A stretch of DNA of 49,108 nucleotides, from positions 1 to 49,108 of the forward strand of contig JAGBXM010000146.1 of the NCBI GenBank assembly GCA_017629275.1. Direction: 5' to 3'. Below the pieces are notes generated by a model. It had not been told where the DNA came from. It saw only the letters and a program-made list of their open reading frames with translations, and did not search any database. Below are positions 1 through 8,543 of this stretch, piece after piece; the stretch's first letter is position 1; the number at the start of each line of letters is the position of its first letter. The translations under genes were made by a program, and so were the position numbers. This stretch comes from Clostridia bacterium. Its GTDB lineage: Bacteria; Bacillota; Clostridia; Oscillospirales; Acutalibacteraceae.

Positions 1-10
1 ACAACAATTA

Positions 11-38
11 AGGCGACCTTCAAGGTCGCCTTTCCTTT
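11..38 (+). terminator. Intrinsic terminator of an upstream gene outside the window
   Basis: A near-perfect inverted repeat (arms AGGCGACCTT and AAGGTCGCCT around a central C) is followed by TTCCTTTTG. It would end a plus-strand gene lying left of the window. No gene is visible between it and position 186. Confidence 0.75.
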
Positions 39-186
39 TGTCACAAACGGTATGAATTATGAAGTGAAATATAAACACAGTATAGTCGAGTCAATAAAAA
101 CATTAAATACACAATATCAAAGCGTGTCGTGAAATGCTCACAAAAACAGCGGTTCATAGAAAATTTGGTGTAGGTCGTACACAAAG

Positions 187-218
187 AAACTCCCCAAGCC
201 ATATGGCTTGGGGAGTTT
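187..218 (-). terminator. Terminator of tRNA-Leu
   Basis: A fully palindromic hairpin (CTCCCCAAGCC arms, positions 190-215) flanked by AAA and TTT lies directly beyond the CCA end of the minus-strand tRNA-Leu. Read on the minus strand it ends in GTTTCTTTG, as expected of an intrinsic terminator. Confidence 0.8.
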
Positions 219-220
219 AC

Positions 221-307
221 TGGTGCCGCTGACCGGACTTGAACCGGTACGGTATCGCTACCGAGGGATTTTAAGTCCCTTGTGTCTGCCTATTCCACCA
301 CAGCGGC
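221..307 (-). tRNA. tRNA-Leu, anticodon TAA
   Basis: Read on the minus strand the segment folds as a class II tRNA. The acceptor stem GCCGCTG pairs with CAGCGGC, the discriminator A is followed by an encoded CCA, the T-arm contains GGTTCAAGTCC, and there is a long variable arm typical of leucine tRNAs. The anticodon stem-loop GGGACTTAAAATCCC gives anticodon TAA, which reads UUA/UUG. A promoter lies just upstream and a terminator just downstream, so it is a single-gene unit. Confidence 0.95.
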
Positions 308-328
308 GTATTCAATTCGTACCTTAGT

Positions 329-357
329 ATTATATATTCTCAAGTTCGGAATGTCAA
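329..357 (-). promoter_or_regulatory. Sigma-A-type promoter of tRNA-Leu
   Basis: On the minus strand TTGACA (352-357) is separated by 17 bases from TATAAT (329-334). Both hexamers are perfect consensus and sit about 22 bases upstream of the tRNA 5' end. Confidence 0.85.
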
Positions 358-456
358 TATATTTTTGTTGCGTGAATATTTAATTTATTTTGATGTTAAC
401 ATATTTTGACTTTTCTATAAAAATATTTCCTTTTGGTTAATAATATAATTATTTTG

Positions 457-485
457 TTGCAAAAGCAGGGGATTTATAGTATAAT
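457..485 (+). promoter_or_regulatory. Sigma-A-type promoter of the lon operon
   Basis: TTGCAA (457-462), a 17-base spacer and a perfect TATAAT (480-485), about 58 bases before the lon ATG. I see no CIRCE or CtsR-type direct repeat next to it, so heat-shock control is not supported by sequence. Confidence 0.75.
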
Positions 486-543
486 CTTTTAGATATTACC
501 GTGAGGTAGTATATACTTTCAAATTTACAAAGGATGTAATTTA

Positions 544-2952
544 ATGTCTCAAGGTTTTGACAGAATTTATGATATTCCTACGATGGCTTTACGCGGAATC
601 GTTATGTTTCCCAATACCGTCATTCATTTTGACGTTGTGCGTAAAAAGTCTATCGAGGCTTTGAATATTGCAATGGCGGGGAACAGACGCATTTTTCTTG
701 TAACTCAGCGCGATATTGCGGTTGAGGACCCCAACATTGACGATCTTTATCCCGTTGGATGTGTGGCAAAAATACGTCAGATAGTTCGTATTTCAGATGA
801 CAGTCTTCGTGTTCTTGTTGAAGGTTGCTACCGCGCCGAACTGATGGGTATTACCGTTTCATCGCCGGCACTTCATTCCAACATCGTAAGAATTAACGAG
901 GATCCCGTTAAGGGCAAGGAAATATATAACGAGGCATTGCTCAGAAGCGCCAAAAATGCTTTTGATGAGTATGCACGTATTGTACCCAAAATGTCGCCTG
1001 ACGTTCTTATGTCGGTGGTAGCCGCCGATGAAATGGGTCAGCTCGCGGACTTTATCGCTCACAATATGCCGGTCGATTATGATGATAAGCAGTATATTCT
1101 TGAGCAGAACGATCCCAAGAAGCGTCTGAAGTTGGTTATTTCTTTGCTCAAACGTGAAAAGGATATTCTTGATATTGATGCTAAGATCAATGAAAAGGTC
1201 AAGGCCAATATTGACGAGAATCAACGTGAATATTATCTGCGTGAGCAAATAAAGGTCATCAACGAGGAACTTTACGGTAGTGAAGGCCCTGAAGAAGAGT
1301 CCGACAAGTATTATGCAAAAATTGATGCTTTGAAGGCTAATGACGAAGTAAAAAAACGTCTTCGTGAAGAGGTCGACAGATATATGAAGATGCCTAACGG
1401 TTCACACGAAGCAACCGTTGTATTGAATTATCTTGATACCTGTCTGTCGCTTCCGTGGGGCGTTTATACCGAATCTAAGATCAATCTTGACAAGTCAAGA
1501 AAAATTCTTGATAAGGTTCATTACGGACTCGAAAAGGTCAAAGAACGTATCATTGAACTTCTTGCAGTACACACATTAGTACCTGAAGTCAAGGGTCAGA
1601 TCATTTGTCTTGTCGGCCCTCCCGGTGTCGGTAAGACTTCTATCGTAAAGTCGGTTGCGGAATGTATGGGACGAAGCTATGCCCGTGTTGCTTTGGGCGG
1701 CGTCGGTGATGAGTCGGAGATAAGAGGTCACCGAAAGACCTACATAGGTGCAATGCCGGGTCGAATTATCAATGCCGTAAAGACGGCAGGCAGTGCTAAT
1801 GCTGTAATTCTTCTTGATGAAATCGATAAGCTCGGTTCGTCATACAAAGGCGACCCTTCGGCTGCTATGCTTGAGATACTTGACAGTGAACAGAACTCGA
1901 CCTTCTTTGATCACTATATTGATATGCCGTTTGATCTCAGCAGAGTTTTGTTTATTACTACCGCTAATGATGCAGGTAATATTCCTGCGCCCTTGCTCGA
2001 CCGAATGGAACTTATTGAGCTTGGAAGCTATACCCGTGAAGAAAAGTTTCAGATTGCCAAAAGACATCTTGTTAAAAAGCAATTGTCGGCTGTCGGACTT
2101 GATTCTAAAAAGGTTAAGTTTAGCGATGATGCTCTTTATAAACTGATCGATGCATACACACGCGAAGCAGGCGTGCGCAGACTTGACAGAACTATCGGTT
2201 CGGTGTGCCGCAAGTGCGCCGCAAAAATTGTTTCGGGTGAGGATTCGGTAAAGGTTAACGTCGGTGTTTTACACGATATGCTGGGAACCGAAAAATATAA
2301 GCCCGACACTTTGCAGAAAAAGGATGAAGTCGGTCTTGTAAACGGTCTTGCCTGGACAAGCGTCGGCGGTGAGATGTTGCAGATGGAGGTCGTCTGTGTA
2401 CCAGGTACGGGCAAATTGGAATTGACCGGTTCTTTAGGCGATGTTATGAAGGAGTCTGCCCACGCGGCGGTCACCTGCGTAAGAAGCCGTGCTGAAGTTC
2501 TGGGCATTGATAAAGAGTTTTACAAAAATCTTGATATTCATATTCACGCTCCCGAAGCCGCGGTTCCTAAAGACGGACCTTCGGCAGGAGTTACTATGGT
2601 TACTGCCATTGTTTCGGCTTTGACGGGAATTCCCGTAAAGCGCGATGTTGCTATGACGGGTGAAATTACTCTTCGAGGACGTGTAATGCCGATCGGTGGT
2701 TTAAAAGAAAAGTCAATGGCGGCTTACCGCAACGGAATCAAACGAGTGTTTATTCCGATTGCCAATCTTCCCAATCTTGACGAAGTCGACAAGGTTGTCA
2801 AAGAAAACGTTGAATTTGTAGCAGTAGAGACCATTGACGATCTTTTGCCCGAGGCTTTGGTTTCTATGCCTTCGGCCAAAAAAGAAGACAGAAAAGACAT
2901 TTATGCTGTGAGCGGTATCAATAAATCAAAAAGCACCGCTATTCACAATTAA
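544..2952 (+). CDS. lon: ATP-dependent protease LonA
   Basis: Cytoplasmic ATP-dependent serine protease that degrades misfolded and regulatory proteins. The 802-residue length and order of parts match bacterial LonA: N-terminal substrate-binding domain (about 1-210), coiled coil, AAA+ module with Walker [10 protein letters not shown] and Walker B ILLDEIDK, and C-terminal protease domain. The catalytic serine is in PKDGPSAG and the catalytic lysine in [10 protein letters not shown]. An AAAGGATG-type RBS precedes the ATG. engB follows after 12 bases; the lon-engB pair is conserved in Firmicutes. The C-terminal tail after about residue 775 is lysine-rich and probably not conserved. Confidence 0.97.
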   Translation: MSQGFDRIYDIPTMALRGIVMFPNTVIHFDVVRKKSIEALNIAMAGNRRIFLVTQRDIAVEDPNIDDLYPVGCVAKIRQIVRISDDSLRVLVEGCYRAELMGITVSSPALHSNIVRINEDPVKGKEIYNEALLRSAKNAFDEYARIVPKMSPDVLMSVVAADEMGQLADFIAHNMPVDYDDKQYILEQNDPKKRLKLVISLLKREKDILDIDAKINEKVKANIDENQREYYLREQIKVINEELYGSEGPEEESDKYYAKIDALKANDEVKKRLREEVDRYMKMPNGSHEATVVLNYLDTCLSLPWGVYTESKINLDKSRKILDKVHYGLEKVKERIIELLAVHTLVPEVKGQIICLVGPPGVGKTSIVKSVAECMGRSYARVALGGVGDESEIRGHRKTYIGAMPGRIINAVKTAGSANAVILLDEIDKLGSSYKGDPSAAMLEILDSEQNSTFFDHYIDMPFDLSRVLFITTANDAGNIPAPLLDRMELIELGSYTREEKFQIAKRHLVKKQLSAVGLDSKKVKFSDDALYKLIDAYTREAGVRRLDRTIGSVCRKCAAKIVSGEDSVKVNVGVLHDMLGTEKYKPDTLQKKDEVGLVNGLAWTSVGGEMLQMEVVCVPGTGKLELTGSLGDVMKESAHAAVTCVRSRAEVLGIDKEFYKNLDIHIHAPEAAVPKDGPSAGVTMVTAIVSALTGIPVKRDVAMTGEITLRGRVMPIGGLKEKSMAAYRNGIKRVFIPIANLPNLDEVDKVVKENVEFVAVETIDDLLPEALVSMPSAKKEDRKDIYAVSGINKSKSTAIHN

Positions 2953-2964
2953 GTAGAGGTAATT

Positions 2965-3555
2965 ATGAATTTAAACAAAGCAGAGTTTGAGACCTCGGTT
3001 GGAACGGCAAAGGGACTTTTTGAGTCCGATATGCCTGAAGTTTGTTTTTCGGGTCACTCAAACGTTGGAAAATCCTCGTTGATAAATAAAGTGTTTAACC
3101 GTAAATCGTTTGCAAGAACGAGTAATAAACCGGGTAAAACGGCAACCATCAATTTTTTCAAATGTGAAAACATAAGACTTGCCGATCTGCCGGGGTACGG
3201 TTTCGCCAAGGTATCGTTTGAAGAGCGTCAGCGTTGGGGTGAACTGATGGAAGCATATTTTTCATCGGGACGTGACATCCGTATGGTTTTTCAGCTTATC
3301 GATGCACGTCATAAGCCCACAAAGGATGATGTTGATATGTTGCATTTTTTGTGTGACAACGGTTTTCCTTTTGTGGTTGCTTTGACAAAAATCGACAAGC
3401 TTAAAAAGACAGAACGTGAGAAGAATCTTAAAATGTTGACCGAAGAAATGAGTTTTATCGGTGATGTACCGATGATTCCTTTTTCGGCTGAAACAGGCGA
3501 GGGCTGTGAGGAAATTAAGCAGTTACTTTGCAAGATAAATGATGGGGAGAACTGA
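2965..3555 (+). CDS. engB: Ribosome-biogenesis GTPase EngB (YsxC/YihA)
   Basis: A small GTPase of the TrmE-Era-EngA-EngB-Septin class needed for assembly of the large ribosomal subunit. The 196-residue protein has the G1 P-loop GHSNVGKSS, the G2 segment around KPGKTATINFF, G3 DLPGYGFAKV and G4 TKIDK. Its length is normal for the family. It lies 12 bases after lon and its stop is one base before the preferred lysA start, so the three are almost certainly co-transcribed. Confidence 0.96.
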   Translation: MNLNKAEFETSVGTAKGLFESDMPEVCFSGHSNVGKSSLINKVFNRKSFARTSNKPGKTATINFFKCENIRLADLPGYGFAKVSFEERQRWGELMEAYFSSGRDIRMVFQLIDARHKPTKDDVDMLHFLCDNGFPFVVALTKIDKLKKTEREKNLKMLTEEMSFIGDVPMIPFSAETGEGCEEIKQLLCKINDGEN

Positions 3556-3556
3556 A

Positions 3557-4852
3557 ATGATCAGTGAAAGTATTGGTGTTAACGCTTCAGGCAATCTTAC
3601 CGTTGGCGGTGCAGATTGTGTTGAACTGGCCAAAAAGTTTGGCACACCTCTTTATGTATTTGATGAAAATCTTATTCGTAAGACCTGCCGTGATTTCAAG
3701 GCTTCGATTGATGAATACTATAATTCCAACGGCCAGGTTTTATATGCCAGTAAGGCTTTTTCCTGCAAGGAAATGTATCGTATAGTTCAGTCCGAAGGCT
3801 TGGGCTGTGACGTTGTTTCGGGCGGAGAACTGTATACTGCTTTAGCAGCGGGATTTGATGCTAAGAATATATTTTTCCACGGTAACAATAAAACACCCGA
3901 CGAGATTGAATATGCTTTGCATTCGGGCGTTGGAAGAATAGTTGTTGATAATCTTACCGAATTGGAAACGATCAACCGTATTGCTGAGCAACTCAAGGTA
4001 AAAGCCGAAGTTGTATTGAGAATCAAACCCGGTATTGATGCTCACACTCACGACTATATCAGGACGGGGCAGATCGATTCAAAATTCGGTTTTGCTCTGG
4101 AAAACGGAGAGGCTTTTGAGGCTGTAAATATGGCTTTGAAGTTCGATTTTATTGAGCTCAAAGGTTTTCATTGCCATATTGCTTCGCAGGTTTGTGAGAC
4201 CCGTCCGTTTAAAGAAGCGGCAGAGGTTATGATGAAGTTTATGCAGGATATTCGTGAAAAGTATTCGGTTACTTTGTGCGAACTGAATCTCGGCGGCGGC
4301 TTCGGTGTAAAATATGTTGAGACGGATGAGCAGTTGCCTTTTGACCTGTTTATGAAAGAAACTTCTGAGGTCTTAAAAAAGTGCGCATCGGATTTGAATT
4401 ATCCTGTTCCTAAGATATTTATCGAACCTGGCCGTTCGATCGTCGGCCCTGCAGGTGTTACGCTTTATACAGTCGGCAACGTCAAGACCATTAAAGATGT
4501 CAGAACCTACGTTTCAATTGACGGCGGTATGGGCGATAACCCGAGATATGCTTTGTATCAGGCTGAATATACCGTTGAAATAGCCAATAAAGCGAGTGAA
4601 CCGAAAAACTTTATTGCAACCGTTGCAGGTAAGTGCTGTGAAAGCGGTGACCTTATTCAGGAGAATGCACCTATGCAGACTCCTGAGGTTGGCGATATTC
4701 TTGCCGTTTTAACTACGGGTGCGTATAATTACTCTATGGCAAGTAATTATAACCGCATTGCACGTCCTATGGCTGTAATGGTAAAAGACGGTGATGCACG
4801 TATTATTGTTAAGCGCGAGACCTATGAGGATATTATCCGCAACGATATTTAA
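3557..4852 (+). CDS. lysA: Diaminopimelate decarboxylase
   Basis: A PLP enzyme of fold type III that decarboxylates meso-diaminopimelate to L-lysine, the last step of lysine synthesis. The PLP lysine is in YASKAF, the phosphate-binding glycine stretch is NLGGGFG, and ESGD plus GAYNYSMASNYN form the rest of the site. A longer frame opens at 3539, but the ATG at 3557 has GGGGAG nine bases upstream and avoids overlap with engB, so 3557 is preferred (431 residues). Confidence 0.95.
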   Translation: MISESIGVNASGNLTVGGADCVELAKKFGTPLYVFDENLIRKTCRDFKASIDEYYNSNGQVLYASKAFSCKEMYRIVQSEGLGCDVVSGGELYTALAAGFDAKNIFFHGNNKTPDEIEYALHSGVGRIVVDNLTELETINRIAEQLKVKAEVVLRIKPGIDAHTHDYIRTGQIDSKFGFALENGEAFEAVNMALKFDFIELKGFHCHIASQVCETRPFKEAAEVMMKFMQDIREKYSVTLCELNLGGGFGVKYVETDEQLPFDLFMKETSEVLKKCASDLNYPVPKIFIEPGRSIVGPAGVTLYTVGNVKTIKDVRTYVSIDGGMGDNPRYALYQAEYTVEIANKASEPKNFIATVAGKCCESGDLIQENAPMQTPEVGDILAVLTTGAYNYSMASNYNRIARPMAVMVKDGDARIIVKRETYEDIIRNDI

Positions 4853-4875
4853 GTTAATTTAATTGGAGATTTAAT

Positions 4876-6225
4876 TTGAAGAGTTTGTTTTACGGCAGGG
4901 CGGTTTTATACGTTTTGATTTCGTTACTTACCGTATTGTGTGTTATAATCGGTGTTTTGGCTCCGACGACACACTCGGGTTCGGATACCGCGGACACATC
5001 TTCCAATCAATCGGTTGTCGGAGCTTCCGGTGTCAGCGGTACGGGAGTTAATTCAAGTATTTCAAACAATACTTCTCTTGAAGGAAATAGCGATAACCCG
5101 AACAACACATCATCCGAAGATGTAAGTTTGGACGAAAACGGTGAGTATGACGAAATAACCGCAGAAGAATTAGCAAGATTACTTGCGGCAGGAATGTCGT
5201 TGGAAAACAAAATATATATGATGATGATGGTCACACCCGAAACGTTGACCGACCAAAGTGTCGTGACCTCTGCGGGGTACGATGTTTTGAAGGCGTTGGA
5301 AAAGTATCCTGTCGGCGGTGTCATTTGCTTTGAAAAGAATCTGATAGACCCTGAAAGTACCAAGGCAATGATTACTGTTATGCAAAGCTTTGCTGACCAG
5401 ACTCAAGGCTTCCCTTTACTTGTCGGAGTTGATGAAGAGGGCGGAAGTGTTGTCAGAATTGCCGATAATCCTGCTTTCGGTGTCAATAAGACTCCTAGTG
5501 CGGCTAATATAAAATCGGGCGCTGAGGCTTATAATGCGGGAAACACTATCGGGAAATATCTTTCACAGTTGGGCTTTAACGTGAATTTCGGACCTGTTGC
5601 CGACGTATTGACCGATCCGTTGAATACTGCAATCGGTAAGCGTGCATTTTCAAGTGATCCCGATATAGTGAAGCTGTTGGCCGAACAGTTTGCCAAAGGT
5701 CTTCACAATAACGGCATAATGGCGACTTATAAGCATTTTCCGGGACACGGAGGCACTTTAGGTGACAGTCACGACGGATTTGTTTCGGTCGACGTACCGT
5801 TGGAGGTCCTTAAAGACCGTGAACTTGTACCGTTTGCCTCTGCAAAGGATAATGGCATCGAATTTGTTATGGTCGGTCACATTTCAAATTCTACGGCTTT
5901 TCAGGATGATCTGCCTGCATCGTTATCAAAGGTTGCTATTGATGTGTTAAAGAACGATTTGGGTTATAAGGGTATCGTGATTACCGATGCTCTGAATATG
6001 GGCGCGATTTCTAAGTATTATGAACCCGAAGAGGCTGCATTGATGGCTATTAAGGCAGGAAATGATATGTTGCTTTGTCCGGCAAGCAATACCAAGGGTA
6101 TGCAAAGTATTGTTGATACGGTTGTGAAGGCTTGTTACGATGGAGAATTAGACGAAGAACAGATAAACCGTTCGGTTGAGAAGATAATAGTTGCTAAGCT
6201 TAAAGTGCAACAGGGAAGAGGATAA
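4876..6225 (+). CDS. GH3 beta-N-acetylhexosaminidase (NagZ-like), membrane-anchored
   Basis: A glycoside hydrolase family 3 enzyme expected to remove N-acetylglucosamine from peptidoglycan fragments. The start is TTG at 4876 with GGAG upstream. The N-terminus has one hydrophobic segment (about residues 8-30), then a Ser/Thr/Asn-rich linker to about residue 95, placing the enzyme outside the cell. The catalytic domain contains KHFPGHGGTLGDSHDG, the NagZ-type signature in which the Asp/His pair acts as acid/base, and VITDALNM, which carries the nucleophile aspartate. Length is 449 residues. The next gene starts three bases later. Confidence 0.88.
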   Translation: MKSLFYGRAVLYVLISLLTVLCVIIGVLAPTTHSGSDTADTSSNQSVVGASGVSGTGVNSSISNNTSLEGNSDNPNNTSSEDVSLDENGEYDEITAEELARLLAAGMSLENKIYMMMMVTPETLTDQSVVTSAGYDVLKALEKYPVGGVICFEKNLIDPESTKAMITVMQSFADQTQGFPLLVGVDEEGGSVVRIADNPAFGVNKTPSAANIKSGAEAYNAGNTIGKYLSQLGFNVNFGPVADVLTDPLNTAIGKRAFSSDPDIVKLLAEQFAKGLHNNGIMATYKHFPGHGGTLGDSHDGFVSVDVPLEVLKDRELVPFASAKDNGIEFVMVGHISNSTAFQDDLPASLSKVAIDVLKNDLGYKGIVITDALNMGAISKYYEPEEAALMAIKAGNDMLLCPASNTKGMQSIVDTVVKACYDGELDEEQINRSVEKIIVAKLKVQQGRG

Positions 6226-6228
6226 AAT

Positions 6229-6900
6229 ATGCGTGATGATATTACAAGTATTCCGATAAGCGAGGTTTTTGAACCGAAGGAAGGTTGCCCTGTATGCCGA
6301 CTTCGTGATATGCTTGAGGAACGTTCGGTCACCTATATAACGGGCGCAGCTATGATGGAACCCGATGTCAGAATTGAGACCAATAAAAAAGGCTTTTGCC
6401 GTCATCATTACGGTCAGATGCTTGAAAACAGCAAACAGTTGACTATTGCTTTAATCTTGCAAAGCCATCTTGCTCAGATCGTTAAAGACGGAGTTGCAAA
6501 CGTTCCTGTCGGTAAGAAAGCCAAGCAACACAAAAAAGATACCTGTTTTGTTTGTGAAAAGTTGGAACGGAATATGGAACATATCGTTGCCAATGTTTGC
6601 ATCTTGTGGGAAAAGGAAAAGGAATTCAGGAATCTTTATTCCGAGCAACCCTTTATTTGTCTGAATCATTGCCGTGACCTTATTGCGGCATCGGATAAAA
6701 TATCCAAGAAAAACCGTAAGGAATTCCAGAAGGTGACCGAAAAGCTGACGGTTGACCATCTTGTTGAGTTGGCAGGTGACCTCAAGCATTTCTGCGATAT
6801 GTTTGATTATCGAAGTAACGGCGAAGAAGAATGGGGTAACTCAAAAGATTCTGTTGAGAGAACCGTGCATTTTCTTACTACAAGAGAAGTTGATGATTGA
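6229..6900 (+). CDS. DUF6062-like cysteine-rich protein
   Basis: A 223-residue cytoplasmic protein with no known function. It contains evenly spaced Cys/His motifs: CPVC (about 22-25), FCRHH (about 52-56), CFVCEKL (about 104-110) and CLNHC (about 141-145). Two CxxC-CxxH-like half sites suggest metal binding. I associate the pattern from memory with the DUF6062 family of Firmicutes. It follows the GH3 gene by three bases and is the last gene before a strong terminator. Confidence 0.7.
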   Translation: MRDDITSIPISEVFEPKEGCPVCRLRDMLEERSVTYITGAAMMEPDVRIETNKKGFCRHHYGQMLENSKQLTIALILQSHLAQIVKDGVANVPVGKKAKQHKKDTCFVCEKLERNMEHIVANVCILWEKEKEFRNLYSEQPFICLNHCRDLIAASDKISKKNRKEFQKVTEKLTVDHLVELAGDLKHFCDMFDYRSNGEEEWGNSKDSVERTVHFLTTREVDD

Positions 6901-6903
6901 TTA

Positions 6904-6939
6904 AAAGACCCGACACTTAAATTATAGTGTCGGGTCTTT
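6904..6939. terminator. Bidirectional terminator between DUF6062 and the DNA glycosylase
   Basis: A perfect 14-base-pair stem (AAAGACCCGACACT and its complement) with T-rich flanks on both strands. It separates two convergent genes. Confidence 0.85.
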
Positions 6940-6941
6940 GT

Positions 6942-7781
6942 TTAAGAACTGTGTTTTCTGATGTAGTTAAAAAGGTATTGCTGTGCTATACCTGCGTATC
7001 GAGAAGCGCATTCGGGGAAGGTGCCTTTGAAATATTCTTCTATTGCGCGTTTTATCCATACGTCACGGGGCAGGGCGTCGATTCTTTGAAAACCGAACAG
7101 TAAAGTACAATCAGCAACCTTTACGCCGACACCCGTTATTTTCATCAATTCTGCGCGTGCGGTTTCAATATCTGCGGTTGCTATGAGGTTAAGGTCTATT
7201 TCTTTACTGACGTATTTTTTAGCCCCGTCAATTATGTATCTGGCTCTGAACCCCGAACGGATAGGTGCCAAGTCTTCAGGTGTAAGCTTGGCTATTATTT
7301 CAGCTTCGGGGAAGGTGTATCCACCGTCACTTAAAGGGTAGCCAAAGCTTTCACACAGACGTTCTATGATACCTTTTATGCGAGGAATATTGTTATTTTG
7401 AGAAATGATAAAAGAACAAAGCGCTTCCCAGGTGTTTTGTTTTAATATTCTTATGCCGCTGTTTTCTTCAGCGGCTTTTTTTAACGTTTCATCGGTTGAG
7501 ATAATTTCTATTATACTGCCGTAATCACGGTCAATATCAAAATACGAGCGCCATTTTTCTTCGTATTCTTTCAGGGAACAGTCATATAGAGTAATTATGT
7601 CGTTTTTGTGGCCTACGCGAAGTTTTCGTCCCAAAGCAATACCGATCCAAGACTCTTCGTCAAAGGGCTGCCAACGAAAGGCCTGACCGCAATCAAGCGT
7701 TTCTTCGAGTCCAAAGTGTGGGACACCCGATATATATACGTTCCCGTCTTTCTGTGTGACAAAAGGGGAGTGAACAGGCAT
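6942..7781 (-). CDS. 8-oxoguanine DNA glycosylase/AP lyase (OGG type, HhH-GPD)
   Basis: A base-excision repair enzyme. The N-terminal part resembles the OGG N-terminal domain (LDCGQAFRW). The HhH-GPD domain contains ITGVGVKVADCTLLFGF, in which the lysine corresponds to the Schiff-base lysine of OGG1, and PRDVWIKR, whose aspartate is the conserved catalytic acid. An upstream ATG at 7805 gives 287 residues, but the ATG at 7781 has AAAGGATG eight bases before it, so I prefer 7781 (279 residues). It is convergent to the DUF6062 gene and otherwise alone. Confidence 0.88.
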   Translation of the reverse strand: MPVHSPFVTQKDGNVYISGVPHFGLEETLDCGQAFRWQPFDEESWIGIALGRKLRVGHKNDIITLYDCSLKEYEEKWRSYFDIDRDYGSIIEIISTDETLKKAAEENSGIRILKQNTWEALCSFIISQNNNIPRIKGIIERLCESFGYPLSDGGYTFPEAEIIAKLTPEDLAPIRSGFRARYIIDGAKKYVSKEIDLNLIATADIETARAELMKITGVGVKVADCTLLFGFQRIDALPRDVWIKRAIEEYFKGTFPECASRYAGIAQQYLFNYIRKHSS

Positions 7782-7903
7782 TGAGTTTTCATCCTTTTTG
7801 ATCATATTTTTCTTTTGATTTCGACATTAATTATATAATATTTAAGAGAACAAATCAATCGGAAAAGTCAAGCAAATTTTATTAGAGTTTACAATTTGTA
7901 GGG

Positions 7904-7928
7904 TTACATAATGCCGTGAATTATGTAA
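7904..7928. repeat. Inverted repeat in the region upstream of the spoIIG locus
   Basis: Perfect nine-base arms TTACATAAT and ATTATGTAA are separated by GCCGTGA. A further copy of TTATGTAAA lies at 7995-8003. It could be an operator; no terminator T-run follows. Confidence 0.55.
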
Positions 7929-7969
7929 ATGTTTGTCAAAAAAGGCTTGTACAAGTGCAGTTTTTCAAC

Positions 7970-7990
7970 TTTTCCACAGAGTTATCCACA
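7970..7990 (+). promoter_or_regulatory. Two tandem DnaA-box-like 9-mers
   Basis: TTTTCCACA (7970-7978) and the consensus TTATCCACA (7982-7990) lie in the same orientation, three bases apart, in the 343-base gap between divergent genes. They may be DnaA binding sites regulating the downstream gene. The surroundings are AT-rich. dnaA, dnaN and rpmH are absent, so this is not shown to be an origin. Confidence 0.5.
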
Positions 7991-8050
7991 ATATTTATGT
8001 AAACTAGATGTTACAAAGCGTATTATTTTACCAAAATTTCAAAAAAGTAC

Positions 8051-8079
8051 TTGACAACCGTTTAAAGACAATTTATCTG
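8051..8079 (+). promoter_or_regulatory. Promoter of the small membrane-protein gene at 8125
   Basis: Perfect TTGACA (8051-8056), 17-base spacer, TATCTG (8074-8079), about 46 bases before the ATG. Confidence 0.65.
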
Positions 8080-8124
8080 TCAAAAATCAAATCGAGTTAG
8101 TTTAATATGTTTTTGGAGGATTAA

Positions 8125-8436
8125 ATGCTTAGAGGTGTAAATAAGAGAATAATTGAAATCAACGATACGGGAAGTGAATATTTTGATAAAGCGTTTTTTA
8201 TAGTTAATGAGAATAAATCGCTTAATTTAGACGAACTTGAACGTGAAGCGCGGCGAATTACTGCGGATTATTTCGGAGTTTTGAGTTATAACAGCGATAG
8301 TATAAATAAATCGAAACCGCATTGCGGTTACCTTAGATATACCGACCGAAAGAAAAATAAAATCAGGATAATATTTGGCGCAGTGAGTTCTGCTCTGGTG
8401 ATATTGTTATCTGTTTTATTCTCTATTCTACATTAA
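8125..8436 (+). CDS. Small tail-anchored hypothetical protein upstream of spoIIGA
   Basis: A 103-residue protein not recognised as a named family. Residues 1-75 are hydrophilic and charged; residues about 80-102 form one hydrophobic helix ending at the C-terminus, so it is probably tail-anchored with its N-terminus in the cytoplasm. A good GGAGG lies six bases before the ATG. It has its own promoter and sits just before the Spo0A-box-like promoter of spoIIGA, so a link to sporulation or division is possible but only inferred from position. Confidence 0.7.
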   Translation: MLRGVNKRIIEINDTGSEYFDKAFFIVNENKSLNLDELEREARRITADYFGVLSYNSDSINKSKPHCGYLRYTDRKKNKIRIIFGAVSSALVILLSVLFSILH

Positions 8437-8468
8437 ATTTAATTTTTTTATACCACAGAGTTACCGTT

Positions 8469-8493
8469 TTCGACAGGGTCGAAATATTATAAT
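8469..8493 (+). promoter_or_regulatory. Spo0A-box-like sites and -10 of the spoIIG operon promoter
   Basis: TTCGACA (8469-8475) is the exact complement of the Spo0A box TGTCGAA. It is followed by GGTCGAA (8477-8483), a six-of-seven match on the opposite strand, and then a perfect TATAAT (8488-8493). No good -35 lies 17 bases upstream, which fits an activator-dependent promoter. In Bacillus the spoIIG promoter is a sigma-A promoter activated by Spo0A bound over the -35 region, so the arrangement agrees with the known biology. Confidence 0.7.
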
Positions 8494-8543
8494 ATTTGTG
8501 TTGTCGTTGACAGTAGTTTCACACTTGATGGGGACGGTGACGG

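Noticed and set aside
859..1248. Minus-strand open frame inside lon
   Set aside because: It lies wholly within the lon coding sequence, has no RBS and its product is unlike a protein family. The same applies to the other antisense frames inside lon, metK, ffh and the GH16 genes.
7970..7990. Chromosomal replication origin
   Set aside because: Only two DnaA-like boxes are visible, and dnaA, dnaN and rpmH are missing. Reported only as a box cluster.
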